Counted from the stretch's first letter, positions 41,621 through 52,376 are shown. The stretch is 64,000 nucleotides of DNA from Flavobacteriaceae bacterium (GCA_027073495.1 JALSVQ010000017.1:1-64000); one strand, 5' to 3'. Translations and numbers: made by a program. Notes: generated by a model from the sequence alone, not told the origin.

Positions 41621-43702
41621 TTATTTAAAATCTCCTTCAGTTACGTCTTTGTTAAATACTACAGATTTTACTGTTGCAGGCATTTCTTGACTCATTTTTC
41701 CCATACTTTGTTTTGTATTGACAGCAAAAGGAACTTTAACACCATCTACATCACGATAATCAGAAAAATCAACTGTTACATTTACTATTTTCCCTCTTGC
41801 TTTTTCAGATTTAGTCATTTTCATTTTTAAACCAGTAGCAACATCATAATACACTTTTGATTTATCTTCAAGTACCACAACATACATATCTTTACCAGCT
41901 ACATTTTCTATTCCGTCTAGTTTAGCGCCATTTTTTAAATAACCAAATTCTTTAAACGGTTGAGTTTCTTTCTTTGCTTCAGCAACGGCTTCAGCATCCA
42001 TAGGATCAGAACCTGCCATACCTTTTGGTTTGTAGCCTTTTTCACCATCAAACATTGAAACCATTTTCATACCCATTACAGACACTGTAGATTTTGTTTT
42101 GTTTGGAGCCATAGCAAGGTTTTCTATTTCCATACTCATTTCGCCTTGAGGTCCTTTTACTTTCATTTCTAAAAGCATTTTTTCGGTTTTTATGCTTGCT
42201 ACTTTATCTTTACCCCCGATGGCTTCAAAATAGTTATCAATAACTGTAGCGATTGTTACACCTTTAGGAACTTCTTTTTTAAGTTCTGGTTTGTCTGTAG
42301 GGTTTCCTTCTTTATCAAAATAATTAATAGTATAAGGTAGTTTTTCCAAATTTGGCAATACATCTATAGCTTTACCAACTACTAGAATACGTGTATTGTC
42401 ATAGTTGAAATATTTTTTTGCGACACGCATTACATCCTCTGCTGTTACAGCATTGATTTTGGCTAAATAGTTTTTGTAAAAATCTGCTGGAAGCTCATTC
42501 TTTTTGATATTTAAAGCATAGCGAGCTACTGTTTCAGGTTTTTCAACTTTCATAACAAACTTACCTGTGTAACTTGCTTTTACTGTTTTTAATACATCAT
42601 CAGCTACTTTTTCGGTACGGATGCGTTTTAACTCTTTGAGTATTTGAACCACAGTACTGTCAGTAACTTCATTTCGTACGCTTGCACCTGCGGTAAAAGC
42701 AGAAATATATTTATCTGGATTGATGCTTGAACGCGCTCCATAAGTATAAGCATGTGCTTCACGAAGATTCATATTTAGGTATGAATTAAAATCGCCTCCA
42801 TAAATTTTGTTAGCTATAAGCACAGGAAAATAATCTGCATCATTCATTGTCAAATGTGTTGTGCTCATGGCGTACACTTTTGACTGTACTGCGTCGGGAA
42901 GATTGACAAAATCTATTTCTATTTCATCTGGATTTTTTACAGAAGGCATTGCTGCTTTTGGTGTTGAATCGGCTTTTTTCCATTTTTTAAAGGCTGTTTT
43001 AACTTGTTTTTTAACGGTTTTAAAGTCCACATCACCAACTATAACAAGATATGCATTGTTTGGTCTATAGTAAGCATTATAATAGTCTTTTATATCTTGA
43101 AGTGTTCTTTTTTCAGCAGTTTTTAATGTTTCAAACTCACCATACGGATGGTTTTTACCAAATAATAACGCACCTTGCACATTCCTTTTTATAGCATCTG
43201 CATTTTTTTCGCTAGATTTTAATTCGGTGATGTATTTGTCTTTTTCAGCTTTAAAATCTGCTTCATTAAATTGTGCTGTACTAATAGCATTTGCCATCAA
43301 ACCCATTATTTTTGGGTAATATTTAGACAAACTACTCATACGCGCTCCAGAACTCCAAAAGTTAACACGAGCGCCGTGATAATCTACCGCTTCGTTAAAC
43401 TCATCTTTGGTCATACCATCCATCCCTGTACCAAGCATTGCGCTTAACAATGAACTTGAGCCAATTTTATCACCTTCAAAGGCAGGTCCATTGTCTATAG
43501 ACAAAGTCATAGAAACACGAGGTAATTTATGATTTTCTACTACTAAAACGGTCAATCCGTTTTTTAATTTAAACGCTTGGGGTGTTCCCAAATTTATCTT
43601 TGGAGCAGGTCCTGCTGCAGGAGCTTTACTTCTATCTACTTGTGCTTGCATACTGATAGTTAGAAAAAAAGATAATACTATTGTTAATATTCTAAATTTC
43701 AT
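41621..43702 (-). CDS. M16-family protein lacking the zinc motif, with C-terminal LolA-like domain
   Basis: 693 residues, signal peptide ending SMQAQ. Residues ~40-455 are two M16 peptidase halves ('FKLKNGLTVLVVENHKLPRVS', 'YNAYYRPNNAYLVIVGDVDF', in parts), but where HxxEH is expected the sequence is 'LLSAMLGTGMDGMTKDEFN', so it has no zinc site. The C-terminal ~215 residues ('TVIDNYFEAIGGKDKVASIKTEKML', 'YYDVATGLKMKM', in parts) look like a LolA/outer-membrane lipoprotein-sorting or DUF4292-type fold. It is three bases downstream of the catalytic M16 gene and is its likely inactive partner in a periplasmic heterodimer. Confidence 0.92.
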   Translation of the reverse strand: MKFRILTIVLSFFLTISMQAQVDRSKAPAAGPAPKINLGTPQAFKLKNGLTVLVVENHKLPRVSMTLSIDNGPAFEGDKIGSSSLLSAMLGTGMDGMTKDEFNEAVDYHGARVNFWSSGARMSSLSKYYPKIMGLMANAISTAQFNEADFKAEKDKYITELKSSEKNADAIKRNVQGALLFGKNHPYGEFETLKTAEKRTLQDIKDYYNAYYRPNNAYLVIVGDVDFKTVKKQVKTAFKKWKKADSTPKAAMPSVKNPDEIEIDFVNLPDAVQSKVYAMSTTHLTMNDADYFPVLIANKIYGGDFNSYLNMNLREAHAYTYGARSSINPDKYISAFTAGASVRNEVTDSTVVQILKELKRIRTEKVADDVLKTVKASYTGKFVMKVEKPETVARYALNIKKNELPADFYKNYLAKINAVTAEDVMRVAKKYFNYDNTRILVVGKAIDVLPNLEKLPYTINYFDKEGNPTDKPELKKEVPKGVTIATVIDNYFEAIGGKDKVASIKTEKMLLEMKVKGPQGEMSMEIENLAMAPNKTKSTVSVMGMKMVSMFDGEKGYKPKGMAGSDPMDAEAVAEAKKETQPFKEFGYLKNGAKLDGIENVAGKDMYVVVLEDKSKVYYDVATGLKMKMTKSEKARGKIVNVTVDFSDYRDVDGVKVPFAVNTKQSMGKMSQEMPATVKSVVFNKDVTEGDFK

Positions 43703-43705
43703 GAT

Positions 43706-45022
43706 TTATTTATTTTCTTTTGGTAAATAGTTAAGTCTAAGACGTTGATTAGGTTTCAAATATTTATTTGCAACGGCTTTAATCTCTTCGCGTGTGATAG
43801 AACGGTAGATTTTTATTTCATCATTGATCAAATTGGTATCGCCATAAAGCATTTGATAACGCGCCAGTGAATTTGCTATTCCTTCTACACTTGCATTTTG
43901 GTTAACAAAATTATTTTCGAATTTATTTTGTAATTTTTCATATTCTTTTTCAGAAATCAACTCGGTTTGTAGACGTGTTATTTCATTATCTATAGCTGTA
44001 CCTAGCTCATCAAGAGGTGTATCTCCAACAGGCATAGCAAATATAATGTACATACTATAATCTTCTTGACTCATATTGAAAGCGCCAACCATCATTGCTT
44101 TTTTAAGCTTGTCAACCAGTTTTTTGTGCAAACGTGAGCTTTTTCCGCTAGACAAAATAGATGAAATCATATCAAGCACATAGGCATCTCGCGTTTTCAT
44201 TGACGGTGTTCTGTAAGCATACATCAATGCAGGCAATTTGATATTTGGGTCGTGATATTCAGCTTCAATAGCTTCAATTATTGGTTCTTCTTTTACAGTA
44301 GTACGCGTTACTGGTTTTCCTGCTGGTATTGGAGCGAAATATTGCGCTATCAATTCTTTTGTTGGTGCTATTTCAATATCTCCAGCCACTACAAGCGTTG
44401 CATTATTGGGCAGATAAAACTTTTTGTTAAATGCTTGAAACTCTTCTAAAGTAGCAGCATCAAGATGTGCCATTTTACCAATAGTAGTGTGTTTATAAGG
44501 ATGTTTGTCAAATAAGTGTAACTTTACTTGCTCTATAAAATGTCCGTAAGGACTATTATCCACACGCAAACGCTTTTCTTCTTTTACCACTTCATTTTGG
44601 GTATCTACACCTATTTGATTAATAATTGGGTGCATCATACGCTCTGATTCCATCCAAAGTCCTGTTGCGAGATAGTTAGAAGGAAATACTTCATAGTAGT
44701 ATGTTCTGTCATCTGTTGTGTTGGCATTATTCACACCACCGTTTTTCGATACTATTTTAAACCATTCGCCACGACCGATATTCTCAGTCCCTTCAAACAG
44801 TAAATGTTCAAAAAAGTGTGCAAATCCTGTACGTTCAGGATCTTCGTCTTTTGCTCCTACATGATACATTACCGAAGTAACTACCACTGGTGCAGATTTG
44901 TCTTGATGTAAGATAACATGTAAACCATTATCTAAATCATACTCTGTAAATTCTACTTTTTGCGCCATAGTCATTAAACTAATTAACATTGCAAAAACAA
45001 GCGTAAGCTGCTTTAATTTCAT
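43706..45022 (-). CDS. M16-family zinc peptidase, catalytic subunit
   Basis: 438 residues, signal peptide ending LMTMAQ. Zinc motif HFFEHLLFEG (HxxEH, about residues 68-72) with the downstream glutamate region 'EVVKEEKRLRVDN' about 75 residues later, as in pitrilysin-type enzymes; 'FYLPNNATLVVAGDIE' is the standard following strand. Two-domain length. Degrades peptides in the periplasm, probably with the 693-residue partner encoded next. -7 element TATATTTG at 45061-45054. Confidence 0.95.
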   Translation of the reverse strand: MKLKQLTLVFAMLISLMTMAQKVEFTEYDLDNGLHVILHQDKSAPVVVTSVMYHVGAKDEDPERTGFAHFFEHLLFEGTENIGRGEWFKIVSKNGGVNNANTTDDRTYYYEVFPSNYLATGLWMESERMMHPIINQIGVDTQNEVVKEEKRLRVDNSPYGHFIEQVKLHLFDKHPYKHTTIGKMAHLDAATLEEFQAFNKKFYLPNNATLVVAGDIEIAPTKELIAQYFAPIPAGKPVTRTTVKEEPIIEAIEAEYHDPNIKLPALMYAYRTPSMKTRDAYVLDMISSILSSGKSSRLHKKLVDKLKKAMMVGAFNMSQEDYSMYIIFAMPVGDTPLDELGTAIDNEITRLQTELISEKEYEKLQNKFENNFVNQNASVEGIANSLARYQMLYGDTNLINDEIKIYRSITREEIKAVANKYLKPNQRLRLNYLPKENK

Positions 45023-45053
45023 AATTGATTCTAATTTATATTTTAAACTCCAA

Positions 45054-45061
45054 CAAATATA
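45054..45061 (-). promoter_or_regulatory. -7 element of the M16 operon
   Basis: TATATTTG on the minus strand, exact match, 31 bases before the ATG at 45022. Confidence 0.55.
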
Positions 45062-45124
45062 ACAAATCTAAATACTAAAGTGAAGTGTTAATAAGGTTTT
45101 AACGTTTTATTAAGAGCTTAATAC

Positions 45125-45153
45125 ACGGTCTTAACTGTAACTAACGGTCTTAA
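45125..45153. repeat. Direct repeat ACGGTCTTAA between divergent genes
   Basis: ACGGTCTTAA occurs at 45125-45134 and 45144-45153, 19 bases apart start to start (close to two helical turns). It lies between the M16 promoter and the ABC-F gene, where a dimeric regulator could bind. Confidence 0.55.
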
Positions 45154-45209
45154 TACAATAAAACCTTAAGTTTTTTATTTACCTTGCAGCCATTAAATAA
45201 TTTGGATTA

Positions 45210-47072
45210 ATGAATTTACTTGCAGTAGAAAATATAAAGAAATCTTTTGGTGAGCGTGTGCTTTTCGAAAACATCACTTTTGGTATAAATAAACATCAAA
45301 AAATAGCTTTTTTGGCCAAAAATGGTACAGGAAAAACAGCTTTATTAAACATTATAGCAGGCAAAGATGAACCGGATACAGGTCAAGTTGTTTTTCGTAA
45401 AGGCATCCGTTTTGAATTTGTATCGCAAGAAGATGATTTTAATCCAGAACTTACCATAGAAGAAGCTATTTTTGATAGTGATACGATTTTGCTTCAAGTC
45501 ATAGCTGAATATGAGAAAGCACTCCAAAACATGGATGATAGCGATGCGTATCAGAAAGCTTTTGAACGCATGGAGCAATACCAAGCTTGGGATTTTGAAA
45601 CACAATACAAACAGATTATTAGTAAGTTTAAACTTACTGATCATTTGCATCAAAAAATCAGTAATTTGTCTGGAGGACAGCGCAAACGTTTGAGCCTTGC
45701 CATAGCATTAATTCATCAACCTGATATATTGATACTTGATGAACCAACCAATCATTTGGATTTAGAAATGATAGAATGGTTAGAACACTATTTTGCAAAG
45801 ACCAAAATAACACTGCTTATGGTGACGCACGACCGTTATTTTCTAGAGCGTGTTTGTGATGAAATTATCTCATTAGAAAATGGAGAAATTTTTCGTTATA
45901 AAGGAAACTATTCGTATTATCTACAAAAGAAAGAAGAGCGCGTAGCATTGGATCAAACCGTATTGAACAAAGCCAAAAATCTCTTTAAAAAAGAATTGGA
46001 TTGGATGCGCAGACAACCCAAAGCACGAACAACAAAATCAAAATCACGTATTGATGATTTTCATAAAATCAAAGAACAGGCATCCAAAAGACGTTCGGAG
46101 CACAAAGTGCAACTAGAAATCAATGTAAAGCGTATTGGAAACAAAATTTTGGAACTGCATAATGTGTGTAAATCGTATGATGAATTGACCATTTTAGACC
46201 ATTTTAATTATACCTTCAAAAAAGGTGAACGCATTGGTATCATTGGTAAAAACGGAACAGGAAAATCTACACTACTCAAGCTTATCAATGGTTTTGAACA
46301 GCAAGATTCCGGAAAAATAATAAAAGGCGAAACCATACAATATGGTTATTATTCACAAGAAGGAATCAAAGTCATACCAGGTCAGAAAGTAATTGAAGTG
46401 ATTCAAGAATTTGGCGAATATATACCGCTTTCTAAAGGTAGAAAAATAACTGCAGGTCAGCTCTTGGAACGTTTTATGTTTTCGAGAAAACAGCAACATG
46501 ATTATGTAGAAAAACTAAGTGGAGGCGAGCAAAAAAGGCTTTATCTATGTACGGTTTTGATACAAAATCCAAACTTTTTAATTTTGGATGAGCCCACTAA
46601 TGATTTAGATATTTTAACGCTTCAAGTATTAGAAGCATTTTTATTGGATTTTCCTGGTAATATCATTGTGGTTTCTCACGACAGGTATTTTATGGACAAA
46701 ATTATTGATCACCTTTTTGTTTTTGAAGGAAAAGGGCAAGTCGGTATTTTTCCAGGTAACTATTCTGATTATCGTGTTTATGAAGATTCGAAGCCTAAAG
46801 AAATAGAGGAGCCCAAAGACAAAAAAACGGTAGCGCGAGTTAAAACAGTGAGCAAAAAACTATCGTATAATGATCAAAAAGAGTTTGAAAAGTTAGAAAA
46901 AACTATTCCAAAACTTCAAGCAGAAAAAAAGTCGTTGGAAGAACGATTTGCTACCGAAACATTAGATAATGAAACTATTCAAGAGCTTTCTCAAACCTTA
47001 GAAACTATCATAAAATCACTTGAAAGCAAAGAAGAACGTTGGTTAGAATTGTCTATGGAGTTGGAGGATTAA
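45210..47072 (+). CDS. ABC-F family ATPase (Uup-like)
   Basis: 620 residues with two ABC domains and no membrane segment. Walker A: AKNGTGKTA and GKNGTGKST; signatures LSGGQRKRL and LSGGEQKRL; Walker B: ILDEPTNHLD and ILDEPTNDLD. The linker between them ('LFKKELDWMRRQPKARTTKSKSRID', in part) is the basic ribosome-contacting P-site motif; the C-terminal coiled coil (about 555-620) is Uup-like. ABC-F proteins act on ribosomes or on nascent-chain/DNA processes in the cytoplasm, not in transport. Its stop is one base from the convergent dgt stop. Confidence 0.95.
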   Translation: MNLLAVENIKKSFGERVLFENITFGINKHQKIAFLAKNGTGKTALLNIIAGKDEPDTGQVVFRKGIRFEFVSQEDDFNPELTIEEAIFDSDTILLQVIAEYEKALQNMDDSDAYQKAFERMEQYQAWDFETQYKQIISKFKLTDHLHQKISNLSGGQRKRLSLAIALIHQPDILILDEPTNHLDLEMIEWLEHYFAKTKITLLMVTHDRYFLERVCDEIISLENGEIFRYKGNYSYYLQKKEERVALDQTVLNKAKNLFKKELDWMRRQPKARTTKSKSRIDDFHKIKEQASKRRSEHKVQLEINVKRIGNKILELHNVCKSYDELTILDHFNYTFKKGERIGIIGKNGTGKSTLLKLINGFEQQDSGKIIKGETIQYGYYSQEGIKVIPGQKVIEVIQEFGEYIPLSKGRKITAGQLLERFMFSRKQQHDYVEKLSGGEQKRLYLCTVLIQNPNFLILDEPTNDLDILTLQVLEAFLLDFPGNIIVVSHDRYFMDKIIDHLFVFEGKGQVGIFPGNYSDYRVYEDSKPKEIEEPKDKKTVARVKTVSKKLSYNDQKEFEKLEKTIPKLQAEKKSLEERFATETLDNETIQELSQTLETIIKSLESKEERWLELSMELED

Positions 47073-47073
47073 T

Positions 47074-48399
47074 CTACAATTCCATACCTTTTATTTTACG
47101 ATAAAACAGCAATGCTGTACCGTCTGAAAGACTTGCTACATAGCTAGAAACATGGAGTAAACGCGTGTATAAATCGGCGTGAGGCGTTTGCATATTTTCA
47201 GGTAATAATTGTAAAATTAATTTATCATAATTACTCATTGTACCATCGGCTTTATTATTAATGGTTTGGATGAATACGTCAAGTAATTTGCCTAAAATTT
47301 GATAACCTGCAAGTTCTTTTTCAATAACTTCTTTAGATTTATAAATATTTTTTACACTAATACGTATGATGTCATTTATTTGTGCTTCGTACTGGCATTT
47401 ATCAAGCAATGAATATGTAAATTCACCATTTAATATAGCTTTTTCATTTGCTTTAAACACCACAATAGCTTCTGTAATTAATGTGCTAATGGCAAGTGCT
47501 CTTAGATAGCTCATGCGTTCTTTAGTAGTTTTTAAAGCATAGTATTTGTCATTATTTATACTTTTACTTACCAATTTAATCAAATATTCTAAGGCAAAAT
47601 CTTCTGGGATAAGCCCGAGGTTGATACCATCTTCAAAATCGATTATGGTATAACAAATATCATCTGCAGCTTCTACCAAATAAGCCAAAGGATGTCTTGC
47701 ATAACTATTTTTCCCAATGTTTTTTAAACCTAATTCATTGACTACATCATCAAAAAGAGTAGTGTCAGCTTGAAAAACATTATATTTTTTGTGTGCAATA
47801 TGCGTACTTGGTTTTTTAGGTAATGCATATTTTGGATATTTTAAAAAAGCACCAATTGTAGCATAAGTAAGGCGTATGCCTGTTCCGTTTTTACCATCAT
47901 TGAGTATCTTAAAACCATTGGCATTTCCTTCAAAATCAATGAGGTCTTGCCATTGTGTTTCGTTAAGTTTATCTTTAAATTGTTGTCCTCTCCCAAGGGC
48001 AAAAAACTCCCCTATAGCTTTTTCACCACTATGTCCAAAAGGCGGATTACCAACATCGTGAAACAAGGCAGCTGCGGCAACAATGGCGCCAAAATCATTG
48101 ACTTGATAACCGAGAGACTGTAATACTGGATTTTGTTTCAAGACATAAGAACCTATTTCACGACCAAGCGTTCTTCCAACTACAGAAACTTCTAAACTGT
48201 GCGTTAAGCGTGTGTGTACAAAATCTGTCTTAGATAGCGGAATAACCTGCGTTTTGTCTTGTAAACTCCTGAATTCGTTTGAGAATATAATACGATCAAA
48301 ATCGACTTCAAAACCAACACGTGTATTCAGTTCGCTGACACGTGTTCGTTTATTCTGGTCGCCATATTTTTTTAATGATAATAATTTTTCCCAATTCAT
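47074..48399 (-). CDS. dgt: Deoxyguanosinetriphosphate triphosphohydrolase (HD domain)
   Basis: 441 residues. HD-domain metal ligands: 'TRLTHSLEVSVVGRTLG' (H), 'ALFHDVGNPPFGHSGEKAI' (HD plus H), and 'YLVEAADDICYTIIDFEDG' (D), all in the order of dGTPase type 1. Hydrolyses dGTP to deoxyguanosine and triphosphate. The start lies 15 bases after nrdA, so nrdB-nrdA-dgt may be a dNTP-balance operon. The name follows family resemblance; related enzymes act on other dNTPs. Confidence 0.92.
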   Translation of the reverse strand: MNWEKLLSLKKYGDQNKRTRVSELNTRVGFEVDFDRIIFSNEFRSLQDKTQVIPLSKTDFVHTRLTHSLEVSVVGRTLGREIGSYVLKQNPVLQSLGYQVNDFGAIVAAAALFHDVGNPPFGHSGEKAIGEFFALGRGQQFKDKLNETQWQDLIDFEGNANGFKILNDGKNGTGIRLTYATIGAFLKYPKYALPKKPSTHIAHKKYNVFQADTTLFDDVVNELGLKNIGKNSYARHPLAYLVEAADDICYTIIDFEDGINLGLIPEDFALEYLIKLVSKSINNDKYYALKTTKERMSYLRALAISTLITEAIVVFKANEKAILNGEFTYSLLDKCQYEAQINDIIRISVKNIYKSKEVIEKELAGYQILGKLLDVFIQTINNKADGTMSNYDKLILQLLPENMQTPHADLYTRLLHVSSYVASLSDGTALLFYRKIKGMEL

Positions 48400-48414
48400 A
48401 AATATGATATTCTA

Positions 48415-50781
48415 CTATGATCCACACATTAAACAATCATCTGGATTTTCTCGAGAATCAATGAGTAATTGTTGTAATTCTTCTTCGGTTAAAGGTGCCT
48501 CTTTTGCTTCTTCTTTTTTGGCTATTGTAAATTTGATAGCATCTACAGCAGATTTCGTACGGAGGTAATACATGCCTGTTTTAAGACCTGCTTTCCAAGC
48601 ATAGAAATGCATTGATGTCATTTTAGAAAAATCAGCATCTTCTAAGAATAGATTCAATGACTGTGATTGATCTACAAAAAAACCACGCTCCCGGGACATG
48701 TCTATAATATCTTTCATACTCATTTCCCATACTGTTTTATACAGCTCTTTCAAGTCTTGAGGAATGGCATCAATGTGTTGAATTGTTCCATTAGCACGCA
48801 TTAATTCTTCTTTCATATCATCGTTCCAAAGCCCAAGTTCTACGAGGTCTTCTAGTAGATGTTTATTTACTACTATAAACTCTCCTGAGAGTGTTCTTCT
48901 AGTATAAATATTTGAAGTATAGGGTTCAAAAGCTTCATTGTTTCCAAGTATTTGCGATGTAGAAGCAGTTGGCATAGGCGCTAGTAATAAGGAGTTTCTC
49001 ACACCATGGGTTTTGATATCATTGCGTAGTTTTTCCCAATCCCAACGGCCACTTAGTTCACTTGCATCAACACCCCAAAGGTCAAATTGGAATTTACCTT
49101 GCGAAATAGGTGAGCCTTCATAACTTTCATAAGTTCCATCGCGCTTAGCCTCTTCCATAGATGCGGTAAGTGCAGCATAGTAGATGGTTTCAAAGATATC
49201 TTTGTTTAAAGCTTTTGCTTGTTCAGAGGTAAAAGGCATGCGTAACTTAATAAAAGTATCTGCTAGTCCTTGTACGCCAATACCAATAGGTCTGTGACGC
49301 ATGTTCGAGTTTCTAGCCTCTTGTATAGGATAAAAATTCACATTGATAACTTGATTTAAGTTACGCGTGATTTTGTGAGATATATCAAATAGTTTTTGAT
49401 GATTAAATCCGTTTTCATCGATAAACATTGGTAGTGCTATAGAAGCGAGATTACAGACAGCTACTTCATCTTTAGAAGTATATTCTAATATTTCTGTACA
49501 CAGGTTTGATGATTTGATAGTCCCTAGATTTTGCTGATTTGATTTTCTATTAGCAGCATCTTTGTACATCATATATGGTGTACCTGTTTCTATTTGAGAT
49601 TCTATTATTTTTTCCCAAAGGTCACGTGCTTTTACTGTTCTACGTCCTTTTCCTGCGGCTTCATAGCCAAGATAAAGTTTTTCAAATTCAGAATTGTGTG
49701 TTTCGTGTAGCCCAGGACATTCATTTGGACACATAAGTGTCCAATCTTCATCTTTTTCTACACGGTGCATGAACAAATCTGGAATCCACATGGCATAAAA
49801 TAAATCACGTGCACGCATTTCTTCTTTACCGTGATTCTTTTTTAAATCAAGAAATTCAAAAACATCAGGATGCCAAGGTTCTAAATAAATAGCAAAAGCG
49901 CCTTTTCTTTTTCCACCTCCTTGATCTACATAGCGAGCGGTATTATTAAATACTTGTAGCATCGGTATAATACCATTAGAGTTTCCATTAGTTCCTCTTA
50001 TATAAGAACCTGTGGCACGCACATTATGTATTGATAGTCCAATGCCTCCTGCAGATTGCGAAATTTTTGCTGTTTGTTTTAAGGTGTCATAAATGCCGTC
50101 AATACTATCATCTTGCATAGCAAGTAGAAAACAAGAAGACATTTGTGGCACAGGTGTTCCTGCATTAAACAACGTTGGTGTTGCGTGAGTAAAATAGCGC
50201 TTAGACATCAATTCATAAGTTTCTAGTGCATCATCAATATTTTCTTTGTGTATTCCTATTGAAACACGCATTAGCATATGTTGGGGGCGCTCTACAATAA
50301 CACCATTTATTTTTAATAGATAAGAACGTTCTAATGTTTTGAATCCAAAATAATCATAACCAAAATCACGGTTATAGATTATAGCAGCATCAAGACGCGC
50401 TCTGTTATCCATAATTATTTGATACACATCATCAGCAATCAGCGGTGCTTCTTTTCCAGTACGCGGATTGATGTAGTGATACATATCTTCTACTGTTTCA
50501 CTAAAATTCTTTTTGGTGTTTTTATGAAGATTAGATACGGCGATGCGTGCTGCTAGTTTGGCATAATCGGGATGTATTGTTGTCATAGTAGCTGCTATTT
50601 CAGAAGCTAAAATATCAAGTTCTGAGGTAGTTACACCATCGTAAAGCCCTTCAATGACACGCATTGAGACTTTGATAGAATCTACAAGAGGGTTTAAACC
50701 ATAGCACATTTTACGTATACGTGCTGTGATTTTATCAAACATTACAGCTTGGCGTTGTCCATTTCTTTTTATTACATCCAT
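48415..50781 (-). CDS. nrdA: Ribonucleoside-diphosphate reductase, alpha subunit (class Ia)
   Basis: 788 residues. N-terminal ATP-cone (about 1-90: '[20 protein letters not shown]'), barrel with the active-site 'SNLCTEI' cysteine and 'NPAS'-type finger region represented by '[17 protein letters not shown]', and C-terminal thiol pair 'DDCLMCGS' (C-x2-C) that is reduced by thioredoxin/glutaredoxin. The sequence is closer in style to eukaryotic R1 than to E. coli NrdA, as usual in Bacteroidota. Makes dNDPs with NrdB. Lies 121 bases downstream of nrdB and 15 upstream of dgt. Confidence 0.97.
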   Translation of the reverse strand: MDVIKRNGQRQAVMFDKITARIRKMCYGLNPLVDSIKVSMRVIEGLYDGVTTSELDILASEIAATMTTIHPDYAKLAARIAVSNLHKNTKKNFSETVEDMYHYINPRTGKEAPLIADDVYQIIMDNRARLDAAIIYNRDFGYDYFGFKTLERSYLLKINGVIVERPQHMLMRVSIGIHKENIDDALETYELMSKRYFTHATPTLFNAGTPVPQMSSCFLLAMQDDSIDGIYDTLKQTAKISQSAGGIGLSIHNVRATGSYIRGTNGNSNGIIPMLQVFNNTARYVDQGGGKRKGAFAIYLEPWHPDVFEFLDLKKNHGKEEMRARDLFYAMWIPDLFMHRVEKDEDWTLMCPNECPGLHETHNSEFEKLYLGYEAAGKGRRTVKARDLWEKIIESQIETGTPYMMYKDAANRKSNQQNLGTIKSSNLCTEILEYTSKDEVAVCNLASIALPMFIDENGFNHQKLFDISHKITRNLNQVINVNFYPIQEARNSNMRHRPIGIGVQGLADTFIKLRMPFTSEQAKALNKDIFETIYYAALTASMEEAKRDGTYESYEGSPISQGKFQFDLWGVDASELSGRWDWEKLRNDIKTHGVRNSLLLAPMPTASTSQILGNNEAFEPYTSNIYTRRTLSGEFIVVNKHLLEDLVELGLWNDDMKEELMRANGTIQHIDAIPQDLKELYKTVWEMSMKDIIDMSRERGFFVDQSQSLNLFLEDADFSKMTSMHFYAWKAGLKTGMYYLRTKSAVDAIKFTIAKKEEAKEAPLTEEELQQLLIDSRENPDDCLMCGS

Positions 50782-50902
50782 AATAATAGTGTTTTTAGTA
50801 CCACAAGGGTGTTAAGTTTATTGATTACTTCTCATTTATTATTGAATTAAAAGAGAAGCTAGGTTTTGTTGAAAAAAGTTTTAATCTTTACTATGCTTTT
50901 GT

Positions 50903-51880
50903 CTAAAAATCGGCATCAAAGGTGATTTTTCCTTTGGTTCCAGATTTAACACCTGCTTTTTGGTATTCACTGACACGTTTTTCAAAGAAATTTGTTTTTC
51001 CTTGGAGTGAAATCATATCCATAAAATCAAAAGGGTTTTTGGCATTATATACTTTAGGACAACCATATTCCACGAGTAATCTATCAGTGACAAACTCTAA
51101 ATATTGAGACATAAGCTTGGCATTCATACCAATCAAACTTACGGGAAGTGATTCAGTAATAAATTCGCGTTCTATTTCCAATGCATTGGTTAAAATCTCC
51201 GTGATACGTTGCGGAGAAACTTTGTTGACAATATGATTGTTATGTAGGAATACAGCAAAATCTGCGTGTAATCCCTCATCACGGTTTATTAATTCATTAG
51301 AAAAGGTAAGTCCTGGTAATAGGCTTCGTTTTTTCATCCAGAAAATAGAGCAGAATGCTCCCGAAAAGAAAATACCTTCTACAGCAGAAAAAGCCACCAA
51401 ACGCTCTTCAAAACTTGGACTTTCTATCCAACGTAATGCCCATTCCGCTTTTTTCTGTATAGCAGGGAATATTTCTATAGCACGAAATAATTCATCTTTT
51501 TCTTTTTCATCTTTTACATAGGTATCTATTAATAATGAATAGACTTCAGAATGAATGTTTTCCATCATGATTTGAAAACCATAGAAAAATTTAGCTTCAG
51601 GATATTGTACTTCACTAATAAAGTTTTCTGCTAAATTTTCATTAACAATACCATCAGATGCAGCAAAAAACGCTAAAATATGCTTCAAAAAATAGCGTTC
51701 ATCAGCAGTTAATTTTTCATTCCAGTCTTTTACATCTTCATGAAGATCAACTTCTTCAGCTGTCCAAAAACTAGCTTCTTGTTTTTTGTACCAATCCCAA
51801 ATATCGGCATGTTTTATTGGAAAAATAACAAAACGATTTGGATTTGGTTTTAGAATTGGCTCTTCATGAATTTTAGACAT
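50903..51880 (-). CDS. nrdB: Ribonucleoside-diphosphate reductase, beta subunit (class Ia)
   Basis: 325 residues. The diiron ligands and radical tyrosine are visible in '[19 protein letters not shown]' (E, H and the radical Tyr in the order E-x2-H-x3-Y), plus 'EGIFFSGAF' and '[10 protein letters not shown]'. This '[14 protein letters not shown]' block is the eukaryote-like version. The C-terminus '[10 protein letters not shown]' is the tail that docks in NrdA. Provides the tyrosyl radical in the cytoplasm. Upstream gene of nrdB-nrdA-dgt. Confidence 0.97.
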   Translation of the reverse strand: MSKIHEEPILKPNPNRFVIFPIKHADIWDWYKKQEASFWTAEEVDLHEDVKDWNEKLTADERYFLKHILAFFAASDGIVNENLAENFISEVQYPEAKFFYGFQIMMENIHSEVYSLLIDTYVKDEKEKDELFRAIEIFPAIQKKAEWALRWIESPSFEERLVAFSAVEGIFFSGAFCSIFWMKKRSLLPGLTFSNELINRDEGLHADFAVFLHNNHIVNKVSPQRITEILTNALEIEREFITESLPVSLIGMNAKLMSQYLEFVTDRLLVEYGCPKVYNAKNPFDFMDMISLQGKTNFFEKRVSEYQKAGVKSGTKGKITFDADF

Positions 51881-52266
51881 AATAAATAGGTTTTTACAGT
51901 TATTGTTTGGTTGTTTATTGGACTAGCAAAATTGCAAAAAAAAGTTAATTTAGCCAATTGATACTTATTCACAAATCAAGGGGAGTTTTTAACAAAATGA
52001 AAAAATTCAAAAATATTTTTTTGTTTTAGCGTGTTGTAATTTGTTAAAAATCAGCATAGTATTTTTTTTAAAACAAATCACTAGCGATAAACACTAGCTT
52101 TGTTTAAAAACGCGTAAAAACACTTTTTTTGCTATTGTTTCTGAAATAAAAAAATAATTTCATCATTGCTTTTTTTGCTGATTTACCTCGTCTTCATAGT
52201 AAAGGTATTTTTTTGATAAAAACACCTTCCTTTTTATAAAAAGAAAATAATAATTATCTAAAACAA

Positions 52267-52301
52267 AAAATCCTCAAAATCAAAATGATTAAGAGGATTT
52301 T
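52267..52301 (-). terminator. Terminator after tRNA-Gln
   Basis: Stem AAAATCCTC (52267-52275) / GAGGATTTT (52293-52301), T-run on the minus strand after the stem, directly beyond the tRNA 3' end. Confidence 0.8.
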
Positions 52302-52305
52302 GTTG

Positions 52306-52376
52306 TTGGCCTACAAGGACTCGAACCTTGAATGACGATACCAAAAACCGGAGTGTTACCATTACACCATAGGCCA
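52306..52376 (-). tRNA. tRNA-Gln (anticodon TTG)
   Basis: On the minus strand the acceptor arm is TGGCCTA / TAGGCCA plus discriminator A. D-arm GTGT..ACAC with loop AATGGTA, anticodon arm CGGT-TTTTGGT-ATCG (loop centre TTG, one G-U pair), T-arm CAAGG-TTCGAGT-CCTTG. All standard features are present; CCA is not encoded. Flanked by a consensus -7 element and a terminator, so it is transcribed alone. Confidence 0.97.

Noticed and set aside
52079-52098. CACTAGC direct repeat as NrdR-type box upstream of nrdB
   Set aside because: Only seven bases, 13 apart, about 200 bases from the start codon, and unlike the NrdR consensus.
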